Shown: one piece after another, positions 1 through 11,639 of the stretch
How the letters are laid out: every line of letters starts with the position of its first letter
Numbering within the stretch: the first letter of the stretch is position 1
Origin: Baylisascaris procyonis
Taxonomy: Eukaryota > Nematoda > Chromadorea > Rhabditida > Ascarididae
NCBI GenBank assembly: GCA_037389465.1
Contig: JAZARR010000214.1
Coordinates: forward strand, 4,774,001-4,838,000
Direction: 5' to 3'
DNA: 64,000 nucleotides
Position numbers and translations under genes: made by a program
The notes under the pieces: model-generated
The model's database searches: none
What the model saw: the letters and a program-made list of their open reading frames with translations, nothing else
What the model was told of the DNA's origin: nothing

Positions 1-41
1 GGATATGCGAGAGATGTGCTGCAATAAAAGCATTATTTCAG

Positions 42-3000
42 AATGGTTTGGGCGAGATTGAAGTGATGCGTTTCAAAGAGGGTATAGTAATCTCTCTGTT
101 AGCGATGTGTTGCTGCTCGACTATTCTTCAACTATACGTATGTACAGTGGCGATCAACCAAATCCGAAGACGTGCCAGTGAACGTTGTATGCATATTTTT
201 CTCCTCAATATGACAATCGCAGATCTCTTACTCTCAGGTGCACATTTTTAGCACTCATTTATGCCCACATTTATTTCATTTTCACGACAGATTAACTCTC
301 TGATGAATTCATTTCAGCTCGAAAAATTACTGGTGAAAGAAGTAAGAGTAACCGTATCTACCGAAATGCCCCTAAACTTTGAATGTAATCTAAGGTTTAT
401 AACACTTCAATTTCTGTGGGAATGGGGAAGTATGAATTTGAAGACGACTCATGAGGACTTGCATCCAGAATAGGGACAATTACTTTCGGCTTTTGTATAG
501 TTACTCTGTTTTTGCATAGAATAATAGAAATAGGGACAATAGAATAAAAAGGGACATTAATTCATGCATCGCACAACAACCAAACCAGCAAAAAATTTGC
601 GATGAAAAGTGTACATGATATATAGACCGATTTCGAGGTGGGAGGCTCATGTGAATACTCATTTCTAGCGAGGTTGAAGGAGAACTAAATTGAAGTGCTG
701 GATATTTGGGAGAGAGTACGTTTAAGTGGCTATGATATGCGGATTTTGTCCGCACTCATTCCTACACATACAGACATCATTATAGTGTTATATGTGAATT
801 TATTATTTCTTCTAGTCTAAAATCGAATTATTTCACGTCTTTGCGAATAGAGACAAATCTGTTGAAACATGCGGAAGTGATAAATCGTTGATAAGTCGTC
901 ATTTGAAGACTGAAATAGGTATATATATGATATATACCTATTTCAGTCTTCATATGATGACAAATGTTAATATCAGAAGAAAATCTAAGCTATAAGTGCT
1001 TCACTCTAATCGGGTTATTCAAATACTTCCGAGAAGATTATATCTTGATTCGCTGCTTTCTTCGTTTCCATCATCAACGAATTCATGTAGATACAATTCA
1101 GCTGCTGAAAGAATTGATGTAATATTAGTGAATTCTGCAAATATGGTAATATTCCGTAATTGTTTCAGGAATAGGCTAAAAAAAATATGGTAATATTGTT
1201 TCAGGAATAGGCTATCCGATGGAATTTCTACAGGATTTATACGATTTAGGATTCAATTACTATGTGAATGTTTTGATGCATTTTCTACTTTGGTTGGGCA
1301 CTGCAGTTTCTGGATTGAGTCTTGTGCTATTGAATCTCGATAAGCTTGTCTTTTTCAAGTTCCCATTGAAGTGAGTCATTTTAATATCGATTTTTGAAAT
1401 TTTATTTTTCTATCCATTTTACTCTCAAAATTGCAATTATTTTTCCTCTAAAACTGTTAATTAAAGAAAACGCTATCGTTTTCATTAAAAAAAAGATATC
1501 ATTTATGAAGAAAATTAGTCAGTAAAGCGAGTGTTTAAAAAAACACTAATTGCAATCAACAAACTGTTGATGTTAATTTATGTCGATTTGAGTGGATCAA
1601 TGAAAATCAACTCGACAAGAGGAATGAAATTTATAAATTCATTTGCATATCTTATAAAAGTTTACCTATATTTAAAGATTTGGGCATTCAATTAAACAAC
1701 GAAAGTTTTCACAATTTTGCACCATTTACAAGTGAAGATGAATGCCTTTTTATATCACTGTATTTTAAAGGGATCCGTAGTCGAGAGCGAATTTAGATAA
1801 ACCATCATAAACTAGAAATATCACGCATGTGTCATTTACACTACGATGAAGGAAAATAAGTTGAACATTGTACTTGCGGAGGAGGCACAAAGCAGTCACT
1901 CATACTGCGAGTACAATGTGTATATGAGACAATGACATAACGATTGGCATTTATTCACATATACAGGGAATAAACTGTTTTTCATGGAAGGAGTGTAGCG
2001 TATTTTATAATACGAACACTCATAAATGAGCACTCTTAGAAGTGCTTTGAAGAGCTAAATTTGCAGCCGTATTTAGATGCGTCTTGAGAGATGGATAACG
2101 TCTTGAATTCAAACATAGGAAGCCTTTGCTTTCATTGTCACCATGAGTCTTCCACTCGTCTTCTTCGTTCAGCACATAACGATGAAAAAAACTGTGCGCA
2201 AACGCTGCACGCAACCGCAGAATTTGCTACAGAAGAAACACTGCTTACAATAGGCAACCTAAAAATCACTATAAGTAACATTCAGCTCGGTGTTTTCAAT
2301 GGATTTGTAAATATCGCACTACGCTATCAGCAAAGAACTGATCGCACTTTGCCTGAAACAAATGGGTTTGCAACTGAATATGCGGATCATTTCTGAGTGG
2401 ATTTAGGCAGATCGATCGACGAATGCTCAATCGTAGAATAGATAGTGTTGTTTTTATTTGCATCGGCAATGTGATGATGCTATATTTTAATGATAAATTT
2501 TAACATTTACCTTTATGTTATGGCTGTTACTACTTTTTTTCAGTTTCTTCATTGAATTTTCTTAAACTAGAGGTACAAATTTTCTATTCTCCGCAGTCTT
2601 CTGAGACAGTTGTTTAGTTCAGTGCCTTCTGTTCACAACGGCCTTCTATTTTCCAGAAATTTGAAAAGAGTGATCACCTTTTTGAAGGTGTTTTTAATTA
2701 AGATAAAAACCCATCATCTTTTGATGTTTCGAAATTGGCAGTGGGAATTGAGAGGAGGGAGGTTGGGGTCTGGTGTCATTTCCTATTCAAGATAGCTTTC
2801 GATTCGAAGAAAATACAGTAGATTCGCCTTCAAATTGATGATCTATTCGTTTGAAGCTATTCGAAGCGGATCACACGTGGAAAGGCGATATGCTTGGCGA
2901 TTTGTACATGGGCATGCAGTGCGTTGTTTATCTATACAGCGTTTGTGACATATGCATTTGAATGTCGTTATAATTGTCAAACGTTGACTACGCCAACCGG

Positions 3001-4365
3001 AAGTAGATATGGTCCACTTATTTATTTGCTCTTCACATGTTGTGTGAGCGTTTTTCCGGCCATCTCATCGCTTTCGGTTGCACTCTATCTACTTCGTGTT
3101 GTTAGCGCTCACAGAAAGCAAATCGCTGAAGGTTATTTTACTCATTTATCATTTATATCACTTTATCAGTTTCATTTTACATTTAGAGAAGAAGAGAGCG
3201 GTTGATCGTTATAGCGAATTTTCGAGAGGCGATATTCAAATGCAAAATAGCTACTCATCGAAACAGCAACATTTTTCTTTTCCTTTGTTTATTGTTTTCG
3301 ATCCTTCTCTTCTTCTTTTTTTGTGCGCTGCATTCCGCTTATATGGACGTCGCGTTTATTTCTGTCACTGTGTTTAATGTTCTGTCACTTTGTCTAATTT
3401 CGGCATTTTAAGCGTCCGACAAAACGGACTCCTACTTAAGAATAAAATCGACGAGAAAATGATTTGCACCAGTAAAGGGGCCTATGAAATTTATGAATAA
3501 CGATAAACCATAATCATGTCAGTACAATGCCGTTCGTAAATAAAAAGATCCTTTTTCCGAGTGGTATTTAATCGTTAGGAACGTCGATAATTTTTTTTTT
3601 TCACTCATTAGTTAAGTAGCATATAATTCTATAAAGGATAGCGATTTATGGTTGTCTGGAATAATAATATTTGTGACCATCAGTGATATTCGTCCAAACC
3701 TATTCATCACTATGTAAAGTTAGCAGTTTTTATAGTTCAACCATTTTTTTCTGGAAAAATTTGAGCGCAAATTTGAGATCTGAAATTGTCTTTGAAGAGC
3801 TTGTAAATTTCACGTCCTTTAATCGTTTAATGGAATCTCTAGTATTTTAGAATTTTAATGGAACCTTTAGTATTTTCATAGCGTCATTTGCTGTATTTTA
3901 ATCGAAGAAATTAGTTGGATCTTCTAAAATTATCTGTGTACATCCGCTTGAATGAATTAATAATTTTTTAGTTGATAGCTGCAATAGCCTAATGCCTCTA
4001 ATTATGTTGCCGAAATTAGTGGAATTCAATATTGAAACAATCATTGAGGAAACAAATAAGTGAAGATGATTTTCAGAGCAAAGTCTGTATCCCACACCTG
4101 GTGGAGTACGACGAGAGAATGCGGTATTGGCACGTATGCGAACGTTCTATTTTATCTTCATTTCAACCATTTTCACCTTTCTTACACTTATCCCCTATAG
4201 AACGCTCACTATCTATCGAACTATCGTACAAGCAGACACCGAAATCCGCTCATGCTTAGCCGTGCTTGTCAGTATCGTTGCATACTACAGTATGGACCTC
4301 AATTCGGTGCGTTCCTTTTCTCTTCTTCATTTTCATACATGCGATACTTTCAAGTATAGTCTATA

Positions 4366-4409
<44 letters not shown>

Positions 4410-5882
4410 CTATGTTGAGCTATCATTGTGACTCCATATAATCGATTACTTTCAACTGCATCATTAAGCCTGCCATATTTGACGTGTTCTGTATATCGCC
4501 AAAACAACTGAGACTTGACGGTGATGAAGTAATTTGAATTGGCCAAGGAGAGAGAATCTGATGCTGGGTTGCGCTGTTTTTTTATTATAGGGTCTTTCAG
4601 CTCGCATTTATACATTTTTCTCGAAATTATGAAAGCAACTTCATGGTCGTCACAATGAGATTAACAGTAGACTAGATTTTTAAAAACCCTACGGGGTTTT
4701 CCAAGTTTTTTGCCTCTGTTACCGTGGCAGCAGCGTAATATCACTTCCTCAGGCAAGCTGTCCAATGTATCGAGTGCTATCGCCACTCGGTATATTTTAG
4801 AGTGCTATTTCAGCAGACTGAGCGAACTATATGCAATTAACCAGTAGAAGCACATATTTCTAAATAAATGCAAGAAAGTGCATTGTGATTTATATGGCCA
4901 CTATAAAATAAAGCCTTCATTTACATGAGAAAATCGTTCCAAATCATCAGGAAGTTAGGAGCACTCCGAATGAGCGTTCTAAACGATAAGCAAAAACTAT
5001 GAGTGGCATCAGAAGAGAAAATTACCTTAGCCGTTATCTTGAAAATTATCTGACGCCAACTATAAAAATGATCTCAATAGCGCGGATTTCTTTCACCAAT
5101 CGAACTTTTTTTCTGTATTGATTTCAACTTTTCGGATGTCACCTATCGAACGTAGGGTGTAGGCGGTAGTGATATATGGATATTGTGGTTGATAAGTTGA
5201 AACTCTCTTGTGGAGGGCCATTTCTGATGGATGATTCCTAAATGAGCATCAAGCATAAGCAAACCAACGAGTAAGGTGAGAAATCAGTCCGCGAGAATGC
5301 ATAGAAATACAGTCAATAATTCTTTATCCACATCACTTTTATTATATTTCAAAGCTTCTCTAGATGAATTTTAACAGCAAATTCCATATCTGAAAGAATG
5401 ATTGTTCAAATGCAAAAGACAACCGTTTTGTGGGCTCAATAACTTAAGTCGGTTAAGCAACATGATCCAGGATCGAGCTTTTCAATACAAAGGCATTATT
5501 TGCCTTACTAAGGACCGTTGAAAACATTTCTTCGATGCTATTTACTTTATGCGTGAGACTGTAACTTGTCCATGCGTACGATTTTACAAAAGATTTGCGT
5601 AAAAAATATAAAGAGAACTAAACATTCTTTATTATGACGTCCCTCTCAATTATGTAATTATAAGCATATAAGAGATATTAGCCACTCAAAAGGTGGTTCA
5701 TTTTTTTGGTCGATCGCTCACATCGCAGTTAATTTCACAACCGTTTTTTTTTTCAGATTCTGAACCCTTTGATCACGACTACAGTATTGCCGCCTTATCG
5801 ATTCCGTTTCTTCGAGCTGCTCATGTCATTCAGATTCAAAGAACGCAACGATGAAAATTACAAATTGTCTGCCGATATATGA
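42..5882 (+). CDS. Class A-like seven-transmembrane receptor, 5' end missing
   Basis: Five exons join in phase: 42-237, 1205-1370, 2857-3131, 4077-4306 and 5757-5882 (TGA), giving 330 codons before the stop. The first exon opens at a splice acceptor (ATTTCAG), so the N-terminus lies upstream of the window. Exon 1 carries TM1 and TM2 with LNMTIADLL, the family's conserved TM2 aspartate. Exon 2 carries TM3 ending in NLDKLVFFKFPL, which stands where D-R-Y normally lies. Exon 3 carries TM4, a Cys-containing loop and TM5. Exon 4 gives the third cytoplasmic loop, TM6 and most of TM7. Exon 5 supplies LNPLITTT in place of NPxxY and a short basic tail. The usual TM6 CWxP motif and the TM3 cysteine are not visible. 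A plasma-membrane G-protein-coupled receptor is inferred; the ligand is unknown. Confidence 0.8.
905..951. repeat. Perfect 21-bp inverted repeat (hairpin) in receptor intron 1
   Basis: Positions 905-925 (gaagactgaaataggtatat plus a) are the exact reverse complement of 931-951, with a 5-base loop (tatga). One more flanking pair also matches. It lies between receptor exons 1 and 2 and codes for nothing visible. Confidence 0.9.
1141..1214 (+). repeat. Duplicated 3' splice site before receptor exon 2
   Basis: The stretch atatggtaatatt...tgtttcaggaataggcta occurs at 1141-1178 and again, slightly shortened, at 1185-1214. Each copy holds a complete acceptor. Only the second opens onto the receptor reading frame; the first reads GA ATA GGC TAA and stops at once. 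Confidence 0.85.
1371..2856 (+). other. Receptor intron 2, nothing further seen
   Basis: A 1.5-kb intron. It contains a 101-codon open frame at 2091-2396 with no splice signals, no family resemblance and a position inside the intron; I do not call it a gene. Confidence 0.6.
4369..4407. repeat. (TA)n microsatellite
   Basis: About 39 bases of uninterrupted TA, in the receptor intron that begins after exon 4, roughly 60 bases past the donor. Confidence 0.95.
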
Positions 5883-6189
5883 TCTAATTCTATGCTAATG
5901 TTTTGTAATTAAATAAGCTTTTTGTAAGAGTTTATTTCTCGATCTTTTCCGTCACGATGTAAAGATGTCATAAACGATTACTTATCAAGTAATTCAATCT
6001 CACACAGTATCACATTGGTTTCATTTGTTAATGACTGCAACAAATTTCTCACTATGTGTCAGGACATCCATCACTTCTAAAGCACTGAGGCCGTCCACCA
6101 AACAAAACGATCGTTTCTTACAAGGTGCCTTGGAATTTCGCTTGGGCTTTTTCTTTTTTTTTTTTTTAATATTAGAATATGCTATCAAC

Positions 6190-8330
6190 GGCGCAGTTGC
6201 AGAGAAGTTGGGCACATTCGCTGCGAACAGCGAAATGGCCCGCGCTCATATCTCCACGAGAGTACACAAAGCTACCGTAAGCTCTATTCGCCCTATCCAT
6301 TCACGTAGTGGATCACAGGAACACCCTGAACACAAGCGAAATTTGCAATTTTTTTATACAGCCTCCTGAGAATATCAGCTAATTAAAAACTGCGAAATTT
6401 TAGCTCAACTGGAGCACCGGAGGGATTTTTTCTGGATGTGCCCAGCTTCTCTGCAATCGAATGGCTTCCAAAGTTTTCAATTGTTTGGAATTGCGACATT
6501 GCACAATGCACAACGGTTCTTTCATTCTTTAATAATAGGGAACAAATAAAGCGATTAGATGATTATAAAAAATATCTTTCAAAGCTCATCAATATTTACA
6601 AACAACGGATTTTAAAAGATACAAAAAAAAAAAAAACAACAAAATAAAGCAACGGTCGACTAGGTGAAATGTTGTCATAAGCAATTGAATGGGAAGGTGA
6701 AACACCTCGAGCATGCAATCGGCAGCAAAATAAGTGCGATAAATACCCGTGACATCGAAATCAACAATAAAATCGATGGCGGTCGAAATGAGGTAGATAG
6801 GCCCTTGGGCCGTGATGAATCCGCCAAATTAGGACGATTGTTGCGTCGATCAGGCACGGCAATGCGTCGGTTTTGATCATGCAGTGAAATAAGAGCTCGG
6901 AGACATGTGGCTTAAAGTTCGACCTTAACGTTCCGAGCATTGCGTTGATACCACCTCAATGGTTTTTAGTGTAGATCCGCAGGGCTTTTCCGTTATGGAT
7001 ATGGCCGTGTGGGCGAAATGCGTATATGGGGACCTGAAAGGATGATGTTAGCAAAAATTTCCATGCGTATTAGATAGAGGTCATCCTTGAAAACCCTGTT
7101 TTGCAACGGGGGTAGCCGAACTTGCAACGTGGACATTCAGTGTTGAACCGGAAGCCCGCAGTTGATTCACACTCAGGATCTGGAACAAAGGCTTTTACCA
7201 TGAAGTTCTCCTACTCTGAACGCATATGACTGCTTACTGGAGTGGTTCGGGAAGAGTGATCAAACACATACGACACTTGACAGATGAAGGGAAGAATCAT
7301 TTAGCTAAATGGTGCGGAGAAACCCTTGCTCACCCTTGCTGATATTGTGAACAGGTTGTTGAATGAAATCGATGGCGGTGCGCTGCAGTAGATCCACAAA
7401 TTTTTTTTTTTTTTTTTTTGAGAAAAAGATACCAACAATGAATTTCATAGTATATCGGGTTGAAGCAACGCAGTGGATGCTTCTGCAAAATACGAGTGTA
7501 AATCTTATTTTACAGAAGAAATGCTTGCATATATTTGATGCACTGAACCAAAGTTCACTGGATATCCATTGAGAAGAAATCGTCAAACGCCAAATGAAAG
7601 GTATGCGAAGAAATTGCATCGCTATGAAGGGCGATACGCGGACTCTGCAATATGTTTGGTAGACCGTAAGCGCTCAAATGTGGTCCTCCGCATATCACAG
7701 TATTGCCTCATATGGCATCGCCGCTATATAGTGCAATGCACTGCTCTACAAGTTTTGCAAGACGATCTCGTTTATCGCGATTTCGATGTTCTTGCTGGTG
7801 CTCACTTCATTCGCCACGATCGCTCGTCTTACATCGACCGCCGATAAGCGAAGGTGTCCGAGGTGCAGCACCTCATGATGACATCTCACCTAGTCGACCG
7901 TTGCTTTATTTTGTTGTTTTTTGCATTTTTTTTAAATCCTTTGTTTGTAAACATTGATGAATTTTTAACCACATTTTTTATAATCATCTAATCGCTTTAT
8001 TTGTTCTCTGCTTTTAATGAACAATAGATCCTTATGTGCACCGTGCAATGTCGCAATTCCAAACAATTTTGGAAGCTATTACTGCACGACTGCAGAGAAA
8101 CTAGGCATATCCAGAAAAATCCTTCCTGTGCTCCAATTGAGGCAAAATTTCGCATGGCACCATGATTTCGTACTCTCAGGTGACTGAATGAAAAATTCTA
8201 AATTTCTTTTCTATGTTTAGGTGTCACTAAGTAAATTGCTAGCGCTGAATGTAGGTTACGGTAGCACTGCGTACTGTTATGCGGATATGGGCTCAGCTCG
8301 GTTCGTTGTTCGCAGCGAGTGCGCCATCAG
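6190..8330. mobile_element. Diverged large inverted-repeat (foldback-like) element
   Basis: Several blocks of the left half match the reverse complement of the right half in mirrored order. Blocks near 6200-6245 (cattcgctgcgaacagcgaa) pair with 8300-8325; 6390-6560 (ttggaattgcgacattgcac) pairs with 7985-8155; 6640-6690 (caacggtcgactaggtga) pairs with 7880-7915. Pairing fades towards a centre of roughly 1 kb. The arms have drifted and carry small indels. No transposase frame is visible, so this is either a foldback or MITE-like element or a decayed inverted duplication. Short open frames inside (6025-6369, 7569-7847) are taken as chance. It fills the gap between the receptor gene and the gene at 8378. 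Confidence 0.6.
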
Positions 8331-8377
8331 CTGCGTAACTATTTCTCCAAAGATTCCATCTTTGACACATTTAGCGC

Positions 8378-11005
8378 ATGTGGTCAACGGATGAACCATC
8401 GCCCACTAACTGGGAGTATGGTCCATCGGTTTATACAACGATGAAACGAAGAAGCCGAAGAAGGAATCGTGCTCGACGTTGTAATCACCTGCAGATTACT
8501 ACGACAACAGATCAAGTACGTTTTGAAATTATGTCATTGTTAAGCGGTTTTCAGCTTACTTTTAATTAAAATTTAATTCTGCCATGGCGAAGCTCTTTTT
8601 AATCACCTGACGGATGTTTTGATTTGCCCGCTATGCCTTCTTTCTTAAGCTTTGAAAAAAAATTTTTTTTGAAACTATCCCATTGTTTAATATTCGAGCA
8701 TATGGCGCAATTTTCTTGACTATCATCGAAAAAAGCTACAGACAAATTCATAGCAACTTCTTCCACTAATTTAGATAGCTTCTATGTTAACTGCATTTTT
8801 CTTGTTTTCACATATTTGATTGAAACTCCTTGAAAATCCTTTGCTTTATTTTCCTTTGTTTTGTGCTTCGTTGAAGAGAGATTTTCATCGATGATTTCTT
8901 CATTTCAAAGGTAATAGACAATCATTTGATCAGCAATAAATCATCTACTCTGAGAATGAGCAAAAAATTAATGCAATCATCGCAATGAAACCGATCATGT
9001 TTCGATCCAGTCACTTTTTAGAACTTCTGAAACCTTTCTTTTTTAATCAATATAAACAAGGATATGTAGGTTTTCAAAAGTGCTATTAAATTGCCTGCCA
9101 AGTTTTCTCCTTCTGTAAAGAGATCAGATGCTGCCTAAAAGGATAGGTCAGTTGTGCAGTAATATCTCTGACTTTTCTATAAAACAACTGAAATATTCTT
9201 GCCGTTCTGCCCATCCCACATCGTAAGATTTCAGCTCAAATTCTACTGTACTAAATCGAAAGAAATATTTGTTAGATATCCGTTTTCAGCTCCCGATCAG
9301 TCATCCCCTGTCCGTTGTCTATGCTGTTTTATGTCCATTGGGATTTCTTATATGGTTAAAGATCGGTGTTTCAATTCCGACAGGTAGCCGATTCTTTGCT
9401 TATGACGTCTGGTAGAATGTAATTAACTGGTTAGGCATTCAGGCCCTATATCAGCCTTAATCCTATACCCACTGACTCCACTTTATAAAAAACACTTTCT
9501 GCAATGTCCTGCATCGTATTGCCATCTTTTCTCCATCGCTTGTCAACTACCTTCTTTATGGGATTGTTGTAGTGCTTGGAAGAAGGCTGCCGGCAGTGGA
9601 GTCGCCGCATGTGGCCGCCACATGAAGTGATAAATCATACCTCCACGGGGTTGAGTTCTCGGAATCCCCCGCAAGGGTGGGATGGTCCCTAAGAGCGGAG
9701 GCCGCTCTCGAAATTGGTACTATATTGCATATGCGATAAATCCTACGGCAGATAAAATTTTCTCGTCACCAGAAGCAATGCAAATATGAGAGTTGGTGAG
9801 GGGACAGCAAATTGTGAAATTCCGATTTTTCTTCGAACACCGTATGGATTATATAGGTTTACATTAATGCGATATCGTAGAGCTTCTTGATGCGTTACCA
9901 ATGTTTTCGAATATTCAACACATGCTTCCATTTCACATCAGAGATTTCCGTTGTGTTTTTTGGCTGTGTCCATATTATCTCGGTATCATCTTTCACGATG
10001 AACTCCTGTTTCTTTGATAACACATATACGCACTTGCCTTCCAGTGTTTCTCATTCCAAGACGTTGCATCACGCAGTTTTCTCGGCTTCTGTTACTTAAT
10101 GGAGAGTTTTTTTAGCTTGTAACCGTAGAATTCGTGTTTGTAACATCCCTCGCAGAGCTGACGAAAACCACTGGCACCTAAGAGTGCGGGGATTTGTTAT
10201 CATGGAGCCCTCGCGGTCCAAAATTTATGATTCGTCTTGATGCGGGGCCCCTTGCCAGGGGAGGGAAAATGACGGTGAACTTCGATCACTAAATTGTTGA
10301 TATTCGTTCAGGAAATATTTTTGGCATTGTTTTACTTTTTTTGCGTGTACTTTTAAGGTCGATAATAGCGACGTCGAATACGTCATACAAGATGACTGGT
10401 CGTTGAAGGCATTACATAACAAGGAAGTGATACAACATGTGGGTACTGTAGCGAACAAACAAAATGAACAGAATGTCGAAAGCTCTGATGGCATACGTTG
10501 GAGTACTGCCATCTGCAGTTCAGATATTCTTAGCACTGATTTCGAAGAGCCAACTACAGTTTGGAGCTCCGTCTTCGATGAATCAAGTTTATTTTCGAGC
10601 AGAGCCGATCACGGAACGGGCAGTTCTTTGTTCGATATCGTCCACAAATCAAGTGATCCTCAGGTCGTAGGTGTTGATGAAATGAATGTTTATTGGAGCA
10701 CTGCTACCGATGAATCGAATGAAAACACTGACATTGAGGAAGGATGCAACTCCTGGAGCACTGTGGTCGATGAAAAGAGCTCATGTTGGAATGATGACGT
10801 CAGCGATACGAGCTCCACCGTGACCGGTGTTTGTTGGAGCACACTTGTGGACGATGATGTTAGCTATCGAAATATTTCTATTGACAACGCGAAGGTTATA
10901 CTGACCACAGATCTTACTAAGTATTGTGGAAAAATGCGTATAAGAGGACAAGGGATTTGCAGCTTCAGACCTTTGCAGTATAGGGCAGCGAACGACAATT
11001 GCTAG
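8378..11005 (+). CDS. Unrecognised acidic protein with repeated W-S-[TS]-x-x-D-E motif
   Basis: Two exons, 8378-8515 and 10358-11005 (TAG), join in phase 0 at CAA|GTACGT and TTTTAAG|GTC, giving 261 residues. The start ATG lies three bases after a good acceptor (gacacatttag), compatible with spliced-leader trans-splicing. The first exon encodes a very basic stretch (KRRSRRRNRARR), a plausible nuclear-localisation or RNA-binding signal. The second is acidic and Ser/Thr-rich and repeats a Trp motif about every 25-35 residues: RWSTAICSSD, VWSSVFDESS, YWSTATDESN, SWSTVVDEKS and CWSTLVDDDV; the N-terminus reads MWSTDEPS. I know no family with this signature. It could be an upstream part of the uridylyltransferase gene that follows, but the splice phases I can see do not join them. 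Confidence 0.6.
9587..9708. other. GC-rich cluster of short perfect stem-loops
   Basis: Inside the intron of the preceding gene. It contains CTGCCGGCAG (9587-9596), CATGTGG-ccg-CCACATG (9608-9624), ATCCC...GGGAT (9664-9683) and AGAGCGG-agg-CCGCTCT (9692-9708) in one 120-base, unusually GC-rich island. A second GC-rich island with a GGGGCCCC palindrome lies near 10240-10262. These may be ends of an inserted element or a structured RNA; no coding sequence is evident. Confidence 0.5.
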
Positions 11006-11639
11006 CTCCGGAGTCAAATATTGTTTCAGAAATTCATGTACCAAATCAGAGTGGTTGATTGCAGTTGTTTGCGAAACATTAAATGCGCTTTTTAAGCAAA
11101 TTTACTATATAAATTAATTTATGGAAGCGTCTGACTACGAGAATCGCTGATTAGTGGTCGAGGAATTTTAAACTCTCAGAGTTGTCGGTGATTTTATACT
11201 ATAGAAATATCGCTGATTATTTGAAGATTATGCAGACGAATGATTCCATTGGGTCCATGCACATAGGCTCATTAGTGGGTCATCGATCTCCATTACTTCA
11301 TCGTAAAATTCGGCCTGTTTTGCTCTTTGTTTCTTTTATCGTCCCATTTTGCTAATTCATGTTGATTCAATGACAACGCTTTTCTTTTCACATTCCAGAT
11401 ATTGGTAGTTAAGATTATTATATAACGAAAACAATGAAATGATTAGATGGAGATGTTCAATAAAAGTTTGAAAAAAAAAATAGATTAATTTATTATGCTT
11501 TATTGAACAATTTAGTTGTTCAATGCATTGAGTGGAGAATAGGTTCAAAAAGATATATACAGCATAAATCTATCATATTATTATGAATGCTTTTCAAAGT
11601 CGATCAACGCATAAGCTATGATTGAATGCTGTATACGTT
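11006..11639 (+). other. Intergenic, no gene seen
   Basis: AT-rich sequence between the W-S-T repeat gene and the uridylyltransferase. All upstream frames leading into the next start are closed by a TGA at 11619-11621. Confidence 0.5.

Noticed and set aside
2091..2396. 101-codon plus-strand frame
   Set aside because: Inside a receptor intron, no splice sites and no family resemblance.
10403..11639. Joining the W-S-T repeat gene to the uridylyltransferase
   Set aside because: No donor/acceptor pair in matching phase found; a TGA closes the frame just before 11622.
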